A stretch of 57,654 nucleotides of DNA from JAGTVB01 sp964624765. GTDB taxonomy: Bacteria > Pseudomonadota > Gammaproteobacteria > HK1. Both the position numbers and the translations under genes were made by a program. Below, piece after piece: positions 28,233 through 38,345 of the stretch; position 1 is the first letter of the stretch, and each line of letters opens with the position of its first letter. The notes under the pieces are model-generated. The model saw only the letters and a program-made list of their open reading frames with translations, ran no database searches and was not told the origin of the DNA. The DNA is taken from the NCBI GenBank assembly GCA_964624765.1, contig CAZUZO010000003.1, positions 1-57,654 of the forward strand, written 5' to 3'.

Positions 28233-28934
28233 GTGATGGATGAGCTTAATTTAGCGCAACGCATCGCTATCTGGATCTTGCCGGTCTTGTTCGGGATCAC
28301 CGTGCACGAGGTTGCGCACGGCTGGGTGGCGCGGCAGCTGGGTGATCCCACAGCCATGATGCTCGGGCGCCTAACGCTGAATCCTCTCAAGCACATCGAC
28401 CCGTTCGGTACCCTGTTGGTGCCGGGAATACTGCTGATGTTCGGCGGTGTGATCTTTGGTTGGGCAAAGCCGGTACCGGTTACCTGGGAAAACCTTAAAC
28501 AACCCAAGCGGGATATGGCACTGGTGGCGTTAGCAGGCCCGAGCGCGAATCTTGTCATGGCCATACTCTGGGCTTTATTGGTCAAGGCCGGTATCGTTTT
28601 GCACGATGGTTGGACCTGGATCGCACAACCGCTGATCTTCATGGGCATTGCCGGAATCTTTATCAATGCCATACTGCTCGTTCTAAACTTGTTTCCTTTG
28701 CCACCCCTGGATGGGGGTCGGGTCCTGGCTGGACTGCTGCCCAATCGGCTTGCCTGGAAATTTGGCCGCATTGAACCCTATGGTCTTATTATCTTATTGG
28801 TACTATTGTTCACTGGGATACTGGGAAAATTGATTTGGCCGGTCATCGTTACGGTTCAGGTCTCCCTGGCTTTCCTGGTGGGAATTCCGTCTGATGTCTT
28901 TCGGGCGGTTCTTTTCATGTTGATCGGAGCATGA
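28233..28934 (+). CDS. Site-2 protease family membrane protein (M50)
   Basis: A 233-residue polytopic metalloprotease. The zinc motif HEVAH is at 24-28 within the first membrane helix, and the third ligand D160 lies in FPLPPLDGGRV. No PDZ domain is present, so it belongs to the short M50B group rather than RseP. Its substrate is unknown. It is 1 bp from trpS, and this pairing is common in gammaproteobacteria. Confidence 0.93.
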   Translation: MMDELNLAQRIAIWILPVLFGITVHEVAHGWVARQLGDPTAMMLGRLTLNPLKHIDPFGTLLVPGILLMFGGVIFGWAKPVPVTWENLKQPKRDMALVALAGPSANLVMAILWALLVKAGIVLHDGWTWIAQPLIFMGIAGIFINAILLVLNLFPLPPLDGGRVLAGLLPNRLAWKFGRIEPYGLIILLVLLFTGILGKLIWPVIVTVQVSLAFLVGIPSDVFRAVLFMLIGA

Positions 28935-28935
28935 C

Positions 28936-30153
28936 TTGCCCCCTCTACCGGCTTATCATCAGCGCGTTGTTTCTGGTATGCGGCCGACGGGGCCTTTACA
29001 TCTGGGGCACTATCACGGCGTGCTCAAGAACTGGATCCAGTTGCAGCATGAGTACGAGTGCTTCTTCTTTGTGGCGGATTGGCACGCCCTGACCACCCAC
29101 TACGATGAGCCCCAGGTCATCGGGGCGAATATCTGGGAGATGGTGACCGATTGGCTGGCTGCCGGGATCGACCCCGGGGCCACCACATTGTTCATCCAGT
29201 CTCGAGTGCCTGAGCATGCCGAGCTGCATCTATTGCTGTCCATGATCGTTCCGCTCGGGTGGCTAGAGCGGGTGCCCACCTATCGGGAGCAGCAGGCCCA
29301 GCTGAAAGAGAAGGATTTGGCGACCTACGGATTTCTGGGTTATCCGCTGTTGCAGAGTGCAGACATCTTGGCGTATCGCGCCGGTTTGGTGCCTGTGGGT
29401 GAAGATCAAGTGGCCCACATCGAACTGACTCGCGAAGTGGCCAGGCGCTTTAACTATCTGTATGGACGCGATCTGGGCTTTGAACAAAAAGCCGAAGCGG
29501 CGATCCGCAAACTGGGTAAGCGTAATGCCCGCCTCTACCGCGGCTTACGCAAGCAGTACCAGGAACAGGGGGACGAGGAGGCCATCGACAAGGCTCGAGC
29601 GTTGCTCGAGACCGCACAGAACATCACCATCGGCGATCGGGAACGGTTGTATGGCTATTTGGAGGGGGGCGGCAAGATCATCCTGCCGGAGCCGGAGTCA
29701 TTACTCACGCCTACCTCCAAGATGCCCGGACTGGATGGCCAGAAGATGTCGAAGTCTTATGCCAACACCATCGGGCTGCGGGAAGATCCGGAGTCGGTGC
29801 GAAAGAAGCTGCGTACTATGCCGACCGATCCGGCCCGTGTGCGTCGCATCGATCCCGGAGACCCGGGAAAATGCCCGGTCTGGCCTCTGCACAACGTCTA
29901 CTCCACCGAGCCAACTCGGCGCTGGGTCGAGGAGGGTTGTCGCAGCGCCAGCATCGGCTGCTTGGACTGTAAACAGCCGGTGATCGACGCCATACTCGCG
30001 GAGCAGAAACCGCTACGGGAGAGAGCAGCGGAGTACCTGGAACAACCGGAAACCATCCGGAGCATCATCGCCGAGGGATGCGAGGTCGCCCGGGACACGG
30101 CTCGCGAGACCCTCGACGAGGTGCGCCACGCCATGCAGCTAGTGTATCGATGA
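28936..30153 (+). CDS. trpS: Tryptophanyl-tRNA synthetase
   Basis: A class I aminoacyl-tRNA synthetase of 405 residues. The HIGH motif appears as HLGH (22-25) and KMSKS at 270-274. It is longer than the usual 330-340 residues because of an insertion around 175-245 (charged helices, EQGDEEAIDKARALL) that some gammaproteobacterial enzymes carry. The start is TTG at 28936, one base after the M50 stop, with ggag eight bases upstream; no closer ATG gives the N-terminal strand. Its stop overlaps the scpA start (ATGA). Confidence 0.96.
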   Translation: MPPLPAYHQRVVSGMRPTGPLHLGHYHGVLKNWIQLQHEYECFFFVADWHALTTHYDEPQVIGANIWEMVTDWLAAGIDPGATTLFIQSRVPEHAELHLLLSMIVPLGWLERVPTYREQQAQLKEKDLATYGFLGYPLLQSADILAYRAGLVPVGEDQVAHIELTREVARRFNYLYGRDLGFEQKAEAAIRKLGKRNARLYRGLRKQYQEQGDEEAIDKARALLETAQNITIGDRERLYGYLEGGGKIILPEPESLLTPTSKMPGLDGQKMSKSYANTIGLREDPESVRKKLRTMPTDPARVRRIDPGDPGKCPVWPLHNVYSTEPTRRWVEEGCRSASIGCLDCKQPVIDAILAEQKPLRERAAEYLEQPETIRSIIAEGCEVARDTARETLDEVRHAMQLVYR

Positions 30154-31046
30154 GCGAGCAAAGGGTCAGTCAGGACCCAGAGGCAGGGGCCCTTGCAGGG
30201 TCGGAAGCGGATGCCACCCCGGTGGCGACGGTGTGCGGTGTGCCCTTCACCGATATCCCGCGCGGCCTTTATATTCCGCCGGATGCTTTGGAGGTATTTC
30301 TGGAAACCTTCGAGGGGCCCCTCGACCTGCTGCTTTATCTCATCAAGCGACAGAATCTCAACGTGCTCGATATCCCTATTGCCCAGGTGACCCAGCAATA
30401 CATCGTGTATGTGGACCTGATGATGAGCGCAGCGGCGACCGACAGTGAAGACCGGGCAGGCCCCGACGAGACGGCAGAGGAGTGTGCCGGAGGGGTTCGA
30501 TTCGAACTGGTGGCTGAGTATCTGGTGATGGCGGCGATCTTGGCAGAAATCAAATCGCGGATGCTTTTGCCGCGCCCTCCGGCGGATAATGAGGAAACGG
30601 ATCCGCGTGCGGAGCTGGTGCGGCGCTTGCAAGAGTATGCTCGCTTTAAGCAGGCAGCAGAGTCTCTCGACGGTCTGCCACGCATCGGGCGGGATATCTT
30701 GGAGCTTAAAGTGGTGGCATCGGGTCGTCGACCAGCACAACTCGAACCCCCTATGGAACTGCCGGAGCTTCTGTTTGCGTTGCAGGGCGTGCTGACCCGC
30801 GCGGCGATGTTTTCCCATCATCAGGTGCGGCTGGAGCCGCTTTCTGTACGTGATCGTATGGCGCGTATTCTGGCGGCTGTGCGCCGGGAAGGCTTTACGG
30901 AGTTCACGGCTTTCTTTACTGCCGAGGAGGGTCGCCGGGGAGTGGTGGTGACCCTGCTAGCGGTGCTGGAGCTCGTGAAGGAGTCCTTGATCGAGTTGGT
31001 TCAGATCCAGCCCTTTGCCCCGATCTATGTCAAGGCGGCGGGTTAA
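30150..31046 (+). CDS. scpA: Segregation and condensation protein A
   Basis: The kleisin subunit of the SMC-ScpAB chromosome condensation complex, 298 residues. After a roughly 45-residue variable N-terminus, the family core begins with FEGPLDLLLYLIKRQNLNVLDIPIAQVTQQY. AEYLVMAAILAEIKSRMLLP and a C-terminal winged helix (TEFTAFFTAEEGRRGVVVT) follow. ATG at 30150 overlaps the trpS stop as ATGA and gives a sensible start; the open frame further upstream lies inside trpS. Confidence 0.95.
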   Translation: MSEQRVSQDPEAGALAGSEADATPVATVCGVPFTDIPRGLYIPPDALEVFLETFEGPLDLLLYLIKRQNLNVLDIPIAQVTQQYIVYVDLMMSAAATDSEDRAGPDETAEECAGGVRFELVAEYLVMAAILAEIKSRMLLPRPPADNEETDPRAELVRRLQEYARFKQAAESLDGLPRIGRDILELKVVASGRRPAQLEPPMELPELLFALQGVLTRAAMFSHHQVRLEPLSVRDRMARILAAVRREGFTEFTAFFTAEEGRRGVVVTLLAVLELVKESLIELVQIQPFAPIYVKAAG

Positions 31047-31158
31047 GTTTTGCTTTGTGGGAGTCGCCAGAGTCGCAAATCGTGATTGCGGGTGGTGGCT
31101 CGTGCGCTCCTACCCCGCGAGGCTGCGGCAAGCGCGGTAGAGTTTTGCGACCGCATTC

Positions 31159-31821
31159 ATGAGCGCACTCAAGCCTGAGCGACAAGCATCTACTGCGCAA
31201 CCCGAGGTTGCTTCGGTATCGGCATCCGTGTCCCTTAAGCCCATCGTCGAGGCGGCGCTGCTTGCCGCCGGGCGGCCGCTGCGCATCGAAGATCTTCAGC
31301 TGTTGTTTGATGGCGAGCACACCGGGGTGGACCGTGCCGCCATCCGCAATGTCATCGACGCATTACGCGAGGATTGTGCCGAACGGGGTGTCGAACTCAA
31401 GGAAGTGGCGAGCGGTTTTCGGTTTCAAGTCAAGGCGCGGTATGCTCCGTGGGTGAATCGACTGTGGTCGGAACGACCGACCCGCTATTCCCGCGCTCTA
31501 CTTGAGACCCTGGCGCTGATTGCCTACCGTCAGCCCATCACCCGCGGCGAAATAGAGGACATTCGCGGCGTCAGTGTCAGCTCTTCGATCCTGAAAACCC
31601 TGCTGGAGAGGGAGTGGATCCGGATACTGGGGCATCGAGATGTGCCGGGAAGACCCGCCCTCTACGGTACGACTCGGCGCTTTCTCGACCATTTCAATTT
31701 AAAGAGTTTGGACGAGTTGCCGCCCTTGGCCCAGATCCGAGAGCTCGAGGAACAGGGCGCTTCCCCGCAGCTACAAGAGCCGGCGGTGGCGGTCAGTGAC
31801 GAAGTCCGAGAGGGGTCGTGA
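31159..31821 (+). CDS. scpB: Segregation and condensation protein B
   Basis: A 220-residue partner of ScpA with two winged-helix domains. Features include PIVEAALLAAGRPLRIEDL, GFRFQVKARYAPWV, and ALLETLALIAYRQPITRGEIEDIRGV, a classic ScpB signature. A 112-bp gap separates it from scpA; rluB follows 6 bp after its stop. The last 35 residues are a polar tail. Confidence 0.96.
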   Translation: MSALKPERQASTAQPEVASVSASVSLKPIVEAALLAAGRPLRIEDLQLLFDGEHTGVDRAAIRNVIDALREDCAERGVELKEVASGFRFQVKARYAPWVNRLWSERPTRYSRALLETLALIAYRQPITRGEIEDIRGVSVSSSILKTLLEREWIRILGHRDVPGRPALYGTTRRFLDHFNLKSLDELPPLAQIRELEEQGASPQLQEPAVAVSDEVREGS

Positions 31822-31827
31822 CCAGTG

Positions 31828-32658
31828 ATGGCCAGCACTTGCAAGCTACAAAAGGTCCTAGCCAATGCGGGGTTCGGGGCCAGGCGCGAGATGGAGCGCT
31901 GGATCGCGGCCGGGCGAGTTCTTGTGAACGGTCGCCTGGCGGAGACCGGTATGCGGGTCGGCGAGGCGGATACCATTACCCTCGATGGCCGACATCTCCC
32001 AGCGCTGGCGGCTCGGCCGCGAAGGCGACGGGTACTTTGCTATCACAAGCCTGCCGGTGAAGCCTGCACGCGACGGGATCCCGAAGGTCGTCCCACGGTG
32101 TTTGAGCACCTCCCAAGGCTCAAAGGAAGCCGCTGGATCGCCATCGGGCGCCTCGACTTCGATAGCAGCGGGTTACTGCTGCTCACCAATGACGGCGAGC
32201 TTGCCCATCGACTCATGCATCCCCGCAACCAGATAGAGAGGGAATACGCCGTCCGGGTGCTCGGTGTCGTGACCGCCGAGAAGCTCGCGCAGCTCAAGGC
32301 GGGGGTTGCCTTGCAGGATGGCGTGGCACATTTTGAGCAGGTACGAGAGGCGGGAGGAGATGGGGCTAACCGCTGGTATCACGTCACGCTGCTGGAAGGG
32401 CGCAACCGTGAGGTTCGTCGGCTATGGGAATCCCAGGGTTGCCAGGTTAGCCGGCTCATCCGCGTGCGGTTTGGGCCGGTGCTGCTGCGCCGCGGGATTC
32501 GTACCGGCCATGGGGAAGAGCTTTCGCGCGAGCGGGTGGCCGAGCTCGCCCAGGCGGTGGGTCTGGTCGGAGAGTCAGGTGTGAAGGCGAACACCCAATC
32601 CAGGAGCGGGGCTAGAGGACGCCGGCGTGGGAAGCCGCCACGCCGTGGGCGGCATTGA
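31828..32658 (+). CDS. rluB: Ribosomal large-subunit pseudouridine synthase B
   Basis: A 276-residue RsuA-family enzyme that modifies the 23S rRNA near the peptidyl-transferase region. An S4 RNA-binding domain (about 4-50) precedes the catalytic domain with the nucleophile D110 in GRLDFDSSGLLLLTND. GRNREVRRLWESQG and RVRFGPV are further markers. The C-terminal 35 residues are very basic (Arg/Gly/Lys), as often in RluB. I chose the ATG at 31828; a GTG three bases earlier is in frame. It is convergent with tamB, 17 bp apart. Confidence 0.95.
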   Translation: MASTCKLQKVLANAGFGARREMERWIAAGRVLVNGRLAETGMRVGEADTITLDGRHLPALAARPRRRRVLCYHKPAGEACTRRDPEGRPTVFEHLPRLKGSRWIAIGRLDFDSSGLLLLTNDGELAHRLMHPRNQIEREYAVRVLGVVTAEKLAQLKAGVALQDGVAHFEQVREAGGDGANRWYHVTLLEGRNREVRRLWESQGCQVSRLIRVRFGPVLLRRGIRTGHGEELSRERVAELAQAVGLVGESGVKANTQSRSGARGRRRGKPPRRGRH

Positions 32659-32675
32659 TTGCCAAGGTCATGACC

Positions 32676-35600
32676 TTAATAGTCACGACTCCATAGGAAA
32701 TCGATGGCCGTCTCACCGTAATCGCTACCGGTGGCTTGTATCTTGATTCCTCGTCTGATGCTGTATTCCACGGCGACGACATTACCGACTCTCTTACCTT
32801 GTACGGGATCGGCAAGTTTGCGTTGGTACTCGACATAGATATCCTGGGTCAGGTACCGGCCAGCCCCGACACTGATCGCATCATCTTGATCGCCGAGCCC
32901 AATGGCGACACTGTCAAGACCTAGCACTTGCCCGACCGTCCGCTCGAGTATGTCGGCGGCGAAACCGCCGGCGAAGCGCACGGCTTGGCCGGCCAGGGCG
33001 TTCTGCTCGGAACTGGTTAGTCGGTCAGAGGTCCTGCCAAACAGGAGCAGTGAGAGGATGTCCCCCTGGTCCAGCTCGGGGTCACTGCGATAAGCAAGGT
33101 CAGGGGCTTCGCTGGTACCCGTGACACTGACGTACACGGTGTACCCGGACACTGGGTAGGACGCGGAGATATCCAGCACCGGGGTGATGTCCTCTGCCCC
33201 GGTGAAAGTCAAGACCGCCCTCTCAATATCGAATTTTCTATTGAGAACGGTGGCAAAGCCCCTCAGGCTTTGCAGGTCGCCGGCTAGGGTAAAGGGACTG
33301 CCCAGATCTTTTTGTAACTGCAGGTTGCCACCGATCTCAATGGCCGTCCCCTTACCCTGTATCCACACATTGCGCGGCAGATCCAACCGAATGTCCGCTC
33401 GAAGAAAAGAGAGCGGGTCCGTTTCTGCTTCAATGGCTGCTGTCGCCTCGGCGGCGCCGAAGGTGGCTGCTTCCCGACCGGGACCATAGACCCCTTCGAC
33501 GGTCAACTCCCAGGGTTCGACTTCTGGTAAGCCGATCCCTGGGAAGTCTTCATAGCGGATGCGCGCCCGGGAAACGGTGACATTCCCTGTCGCTGCCAGC
33601 TCTCTCTGCGATCCCTGAACGGAGAGATCGGAGGAGACAATGGCCTCCAATGCGCGGGTCTTGATGGCCGTGAATTCACGTGCGTTGAGTCTCAGATCAG
33701 CGCGGCTCAGCGCCAGACCATCGATCTCCAACAAGCCTTCGAGGCGCGCCAGGCCGGTACTGGATCCGACTTCCAATCGTTCGATATCGAGGCGGTTGCC
33801 CCGAAAGATAGCTCGGGTTTGGATGTTGGTATAAGGCTCGCCGATCGACGTGTGCAGTAGTCGAGCGTCGTGCAATTCCAGTACGCCATGGGCGGAGGGC
33901 TGATCCACTGTACCCTGTATCTGCAGGTCGACGCGCAGTTGGCCCCCGCTCTGGCGGATCGTTGGACTAAAGAACTGCAGCCTGGTGAGATCTAAACCAG
34001 GTGCCTTGACGTGGGCGGCGATGGACTTTGACTCACCGGTATTCAAGTCTCCGGTAACGGACAACAGCATGTCATCGCCATCCATCCAGTGTGCTTTAGC
34101 ATGCCATACGGCATCACTCAGCGCGATGTCAGCGTGCACATTGCCGACGGGCTGTTCGGTCCACTGCAGGCCGTCCACCTGCAAAGTTGCCTTGAGCTGA
34201 GGCTGTTGGATGGTTCCGTTGACATCGAGGTTGAGGGATAACCGTCCGTCGGGGGCGGGGGCCGAGGGCGCGAAGGCGATCACCGTGGGTTTGATTTGAA
34301 GGTCCTCGATACGTAGGTTGCCGGTCAGTTCGCCTTGGGGTGACCAACTTCCCCGGGCCCGCAGACGCTGCCCTGTACTGCTAAGCCTTAGGCTTTCCAG
34401 TGTCAGCCCACCTTGGGCATCGTGGCGGGCTACGATCGGCTCTGAATTGGCCCAAACCCAGTGCTCAGTTTGGAGCCGCAAAGGGTCGATACGGGCCTGC
34501 CAGCGCGGTTCGATGTGCAGCACGCCGGCGAGTTTAGAACGAGCGAAGGGGCCCTCGGTGACATCGAGGGAGACCTCCGCCTTGGCGCTGTCGAGGCGCC
34601 CCTCGAGCCGCAGAGAACTCGATGCCAGCTGCGGTCCTTGCAAGGCCGTGATGGCCGCTTGAAGCCTCACGTCGGGCGTCGTGGTGAGCGTTTCTCCCTC
34701 GAGACTGGCACGTAGCTGGCTGCCTTGCCAAGGGCCGTAACGCCAACGGCTAAGCTCCAGTGTGCTGTGGGCGCGCAAGGCATCGAACTGACCCTTCACG
34801 GTGCCGGCGAGTTCACCCTTTGCCTGCAGTGCTATCCCCAGCTGCTTGCCTACGGCGGCCAAATCCCGTGTCTTTAGGTTGTAGCGTAGGTCGGTTTCCT
34901 GGGTGGTGGAGAAGATGCCGTGCGCGCTGAACTCGAGGGGTTCGCTGGTGAGCTCCAGTAGGTCGATGCTGGCCGTCGAGCCGACTACTCGGGAACGCAG
35001 TCGCGCCGCAAGCTCGGGGGCGAGGGCGAAATCCTTGGATTGCAGATCCAGGCTAATGCGGGCCTCGTGGGGTCCCTCTGTCAGCCGGCTGCCTTGCACA
35101 TCCAACAGGGTGTGGAGCTGTCCGTCCACGGGTGCGCCGAACGGCTGCAGACTCAGCCCCGCGATGCGCACATTGGCGCGATAGGGTTGATGCTTTTCCT
35201 GCAGGCGTGCCGAAGCGTCGGCGTTGATGCGTGCCCCGGCGTAACGCAAGCGAGCCGCCAGCTGTGGTGTGTCCAGTGTGCCGCCGACGGTCACCGTGCC
35301 GGTCACCTCAGGAGGAAACTGCGGTGGTAACAGACCTTCAAACTCGCTCAGCTGCAACAGCGGAATGTCCAGGGAGAGCCCGATGCTTCGGTCGTGCAGA
35401 TCCACTTCACCTACCAGGTTGAGCTCTGAAGCGGACGTTTTGAGTCTCAGCTGCTCCAAGCGGAGCTGTTGCGCGTCTAGATGGGCCTTGGAAACCAGCT
35501 CCACCGGCGGCAGATCATCGACCTTGGCGCGCAGCTTGAGGTCAACGGATGCCTTGGTGAGGGTCTTGCCGACCCAGTCGGCGCTGGCCTGGGCCAACCC

Positions 35601-38345
35601 ATGGCGCAGCGACAGCCGGGTAACGGATTCATGGTCATGAAGTTGGCCCGTCACGGATGGTGCTCGCACCGTCAAGTCCGGCACCGCTACCCGCAGGTCA
35701 TCGGTCGCCAGGGCCTGTCGCAGGGCCGGCATCGATGGTGCCGCCACCACAGTCGCAACGAGCTGGAGTGGCCCTGTTAAATGGCTGGCAGCACCTTTTA
35801 CTCCGAGTTTCTGAAGTTCGGCGCGGCTGTTGAGGGTCACCTTGTCATAGGTTCCCAAGACAGCTAGGGAGCCCTCTAGGGTTCCGGAAAGGGGGGGCAT
35901 TTCAGTCAGGGCTAGGTTGATGGCTGCCATCTCGGGTCGCTGGATCTCGAGACCTAATTGCAGCGGCTTATCGAGCAAACGCTGCTCAATCGGTTTTGCC
36001 ACCAGAGCCAGATCGATGGGCAAAGAGGATCGCAAGGCGATGGTTTGTCTCGCTTGCTGAATGATCGAAAACTCGGTGTCCAGTTGACCGTTTTCATAGC
36101 TGAGCACCAGATCCGCACGCTCAATGGGCCGCATCGGCTCACCGCTTCCTCGCAGCGAGAGGTGGCTTCGCAGGGTGGGGGCGGCCAGATCGCCGCTCAG
36201 GTCAGCTTGCCAGCTTGCACGCCCGGACACGATAGGGGGTAACGCAAATAGCCGCCGAAGAAAATCAAGGTCGATGTCTGTTGCCTGCAGGCGCACGTCC
36301 TGGAATGCATCGCCGATAAGAGCGCCGGCTATCTCTATGGACTCTTCGCCATGGGAAAGCCTCCAGGGTTTTACGCGGATTTCTGGCGCCGAGAAAGTTG
36401 CTTGCAAGGGTAGCGTTGCGCGCCACGTATGGTCCTCAACCCGCGCTACAAGCGTAGGCACCCGCAGCGTTTGAACCTGGCGGTCGGCGCTGAAGCTGGC
36501 TTCGATGCGGGCATACAGCGGTGACGTTTGGTCCGTCTCGGCGTCCAGGTGTAGCCGGTGGGTGGCATTCTCGTCAGAATAGGAATAGGTGCCCTGGGCG
36601 GATAGCTCTTCGACCCCGCGGTTGCCAACGCGCAGCGTTCGGGCCCGCAGTCGGGCTTTTACCCGCGGCTGCTTCCCGAGTTCGCTGGCCTCGTACAAGA
36701 GCTGGAGTTGATCCAGCCGGCGATCATCGTAGGTGAGTTTTTCCCCTGTCAGAACGCCCGCGGTGGTGAGCCGCGGCCATGTGCCTAACAGTCGTCCGTT
36801 GAGCTGGATGTTGCCCGCTAGTGCCTTGGCGGCGATGAGCTCCCGCAAATCCTCAGGTATCACAGTCAGGGCGTAGGTCAGGTCGGAAGCCCCTGCTAAA
36901 TCGATGGCGCCCTCCAACCTCGCTTTCAGCAGCGACGTGTTGAGATCGAAGGCGCGCACCTCCAGGCGCTCATTACGAGCCTCGATACGAAGAGTGGAGG
37001 GGCGAATGGCGATAGCCCCGAGGTGGGAGCGTTCGATGGTCAGCTGTAACCGAGCGCTGCGATCAGAGGGTTGCAAGCCCTCGCCTGTTATCTGCAAGCG
37101 CAGATTCACGTCGCTCTGCAGGCCGGGTTTGTTGACGAGCTGTGCGAGGTCCAGCTTGCCGATGGTTAGGCTGCCATGATAATGCGCCGGGCGATGCTTT
37201 GCCGTGAGCTGTGCTTCGAGATCCATGGCGCCTTCTGCGACTACCAGGCGACCTCGCATAGCCAAGCTGTCGTCCACCTGCTTTGCGGTGATGGCTCCCA
37301 CGACCATCCCTCGTAAGGCCGAATCGCCGAGGATGCGCCCGATCTCGGCCACATCGAGGGGGTGAAGGGTTAGAGACAACCTTGGCTCAGACGGCGCCTC
37401 CGAACCGGGTCTCGCGGCGTTGCGGTGTGGCTCAGAGTCCTCGCTCAGTCGGCTCGACCCTGGGAGCTCCGGTTTGCCGGCCGCGCTGACGCCCCCCTGG
37501 GGCTGCTCGGCGTCATTCTGTGAAATGGGGTGCTGTGGTCCGGGGGAGGGTTCCGCCTGCTCGGTGGGTGATTTCTCAGGCGGGCCCCCGACGGCGAATA
37601 GGTCGCGGGGCAGTGCGCCGCTCAGCGTGATCGTGGAGCGAGCGGTTTGCAGCAGCCAATCGTCGAACTGGATCAGGTCGGCTGTCAGCGAAAGTTTCCC
37701 TCGCAATGTCTTCAGTACCGTCTCGCTCCGCTGGCTGCGGGCAGTCAGCTCTTGGAGTTCGAGGCGTGAACCGTGGGGGGCGAGCTCGCCGCGCAGCCGC
37801 AGGGTGATGTCTTCGATCGTTTGGGTGCCTGGCAAACCGGAAAGGGCCAGGTGCACGTCACCACCCTGCAGCAGCAGCTTGTCGAGTTTGATGGCAAGGG
37901 TAGGGGTGGTAGGAGGGCGAGGGTCGGCGGGTGTGGGCTCGGTGGACAGCACCCGCTGGAGATTGAGGCGGCCGTCCGCCTCCTGCGCGAGATGCAATGT
38001 TGGCTGCCGGATCTCGATGGCCAAGATGTGCAAGCGAGCCTTCAGGAGGCCGGACAGGGTATACTGGAGTCGCAGCTCATCGATGGAGACGACGGTCTTG
38101 CCCTCGGCATCCCTCAGCAGGATGTCCGATACGGTGGGGTTTCTGAGCAGTGATCCCTGCAGAGATCCGATGTGCAGCGACCCGTCCAGGGAAAGTGAGA
38201 CGGCCGCGGCCACCGCGCGCACCAGCCCGCTGCGCAGTGGCCCAGTTAACGGCTCTGCCCAGGGTGGCGAAACCACGGCGAGGCCGATGAGTATCAACAG
38301 AACCAGCAGCGAACCACCGACCGCTTGCAGGATCCTGCGCGCCAT
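32676..38345 (-). CDS. tamB: Translocation and assembly module / lipid-bridge protein TamB
   Basis: An AsmA-like giant of 1889 residues, much longer than E. coli TamB (about 1259). One N-terminal membrane anchor (LLVLLILIGLAVVSP) is followed by a long run of beta-strand repeats spanning the periplasm. The conserved C-terminal DUF490 domain includes PNVWIQGKG-like DLPRNVWIQGKGT and SLRGFATVLNRKFDIERAVLTF. At about 255-325 there is a Pro/Glu/Ser-rich spacer that looks disordered. TamB-type proteins move lipids to, or help assemble proteins in, the outer membrane. Its ATG directly follows the tamA stop, so the pair forms one operon. Confidence 0.94.
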   Translation of the reverse strand: MARRILQAVGGSLLVLLILIGLAVVSPPWAEPLTGPLRSGLVRAVAAAVSLSLDGSLHIGSLQGSLLRNPTVSDILLRDAEGKTVVSIDELRLQYTLSGLLKARLHILAIEIRQPTLHLAQEADGRLNLQRVLSTEPTPADPRPPTTPTLAIKLDKLLLQGGDVHLALSGLPGTQTIEDITLRLRGELAPHGSRLELQELTARSQRSETVLKTLRGKLSLTADLIQFDDWLLQTARSTITLSGALPRDLFAVGGPPEKSPTEQAEPSPGPQHPISQNDAEQPQGGVSAAGKPELPGSSRLSEDSEPHRNAARPGSEAPSEPRLSLTLHPLDVAEIGRILGDSALRGMVVGAITAKQVDDSLAMRGRLVVAEGAMDLEAQLTAKHRPAHYHGSLTIGKLDLAQLVNKPGLQSDVNLRLQITGEGLQPSDRSARLQLTIERSHLGAIAIRPSTLRIEARNERLEVRAFDLNTSLLKARLEGAIDLAGASDLTYALTVIPEDLRELIAAKALAGNIQLNGRLLGTWPRLTTAGVLTGEKLTYDDRRLDQLQLLYEASELGKQPRVKARLRARTLRVGNRGVEELSAQGTYSYSDENATHRLHLDAETDQTSPLYARIEASFSADRQVQTLRVPTLVARVEDHTWRATLPLQATFSAPEIRVKPWRLSHGEESIEIAGALIGDAFQDVRLQATDIDLDFLRRLFALPPIVSGRASWQADLSGDLAAPTLRSHLSLRGSGEPMRPIERADLVLSYENGQLDTEFSIIQQARQTIALRSSLPIDLALVAKPIEQRLLDKPLQLGLEIQRPEMAAINLALTEMPPLSGTLEGSLAVLGTYDKVTLNSRAELQKLGVKGAASHLTGPLQLVATVVAAPSMPALRQALATDDLRVAVPDLTVRAPSVTGQLHDHESVTRLSLRHGLAQASADWVGKTLTKASVDLKLRAKVDDLPPVELVSKAHLDAQQLRLEQLRLKTSASELNLVGEVDLHDRSIGLSLDIPLLQLSEFEGLLPPQFPPEVTGTVTVGGTLDTPQLAARLRYAGARINADASARLQEKHQPYRANVRIAGLSLQPFGAPVDGQLHTLLDVQGSRLTEGPHEARISLDLQSKDFALAPELAARLRSRVVGSTASIDLLELTSEPLEFSAHGIFSTTQETDLRYNLKTRDLAAVGKQLGIALQAKGELAGTVKGQFDALRAHSTLELSRWRYGPWQGSQLRASLEGETLTTTPDVRLQAAITALQGPQLASSSLRLEGRLDSAKAEVSLDVTEGPFARSKLAGVLHIEPRWQARIDPLRLQTEHWVWANSEPIVARHDAQGGLTLESLRLSSTGQRLRARGSWSPQGELTGNLRIEDLQIKPTVIAFAPSAPAPDGRLSLNLDVNGTIQQPQLKATLQVDGLQWTEQPVGNVHADIALSDAVWHAKAHWMDGDDMLLSVTGDLNTGESKSIAAHVKAPGLDLTRLQFFSPTIRQSGGQLRVDLQIQGTVDQPSAHGVLELHDARLLHTSIGEPYTNIQTRAIFRGNRLDIERLEVGSSTGLARLEGLLEIDGLALSRADLRLNAREFTAIKTRALEAIVSSDLSVQGSQRELAATGNVTVSRARIRYEDFPGIGLPEVEPWELTVEGVYGPGREAATFGAAEATAAIEAETDPLSFLRADIRLDLPRNVWIQGKGTAIEIGGNLQLQKDLGSPFTLAGDLQSLRGFATVLNRKFDIERAVLTFTGAEDITPVLDISASYPVSGYTVYVSVTGTSEAPDLAYRSDPELDQGDILSLLLFGRTSDRLTSSEQNALAGQAVRFAGGFAADILERTVGQVLGLDSVAIGLGDQDDAISVGAGRYLTQDIYVEYQRKLADPVQGKRVGNVVAVEYSIRRGIKIQATGSDYGETAIDFLWSRDY

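Noticed and set aside
29898..30821. 307-codon minus-strand frame opposite trpS/scpA
   Set aside because: It spans two well-supported genes on the other strand and looks like noise.
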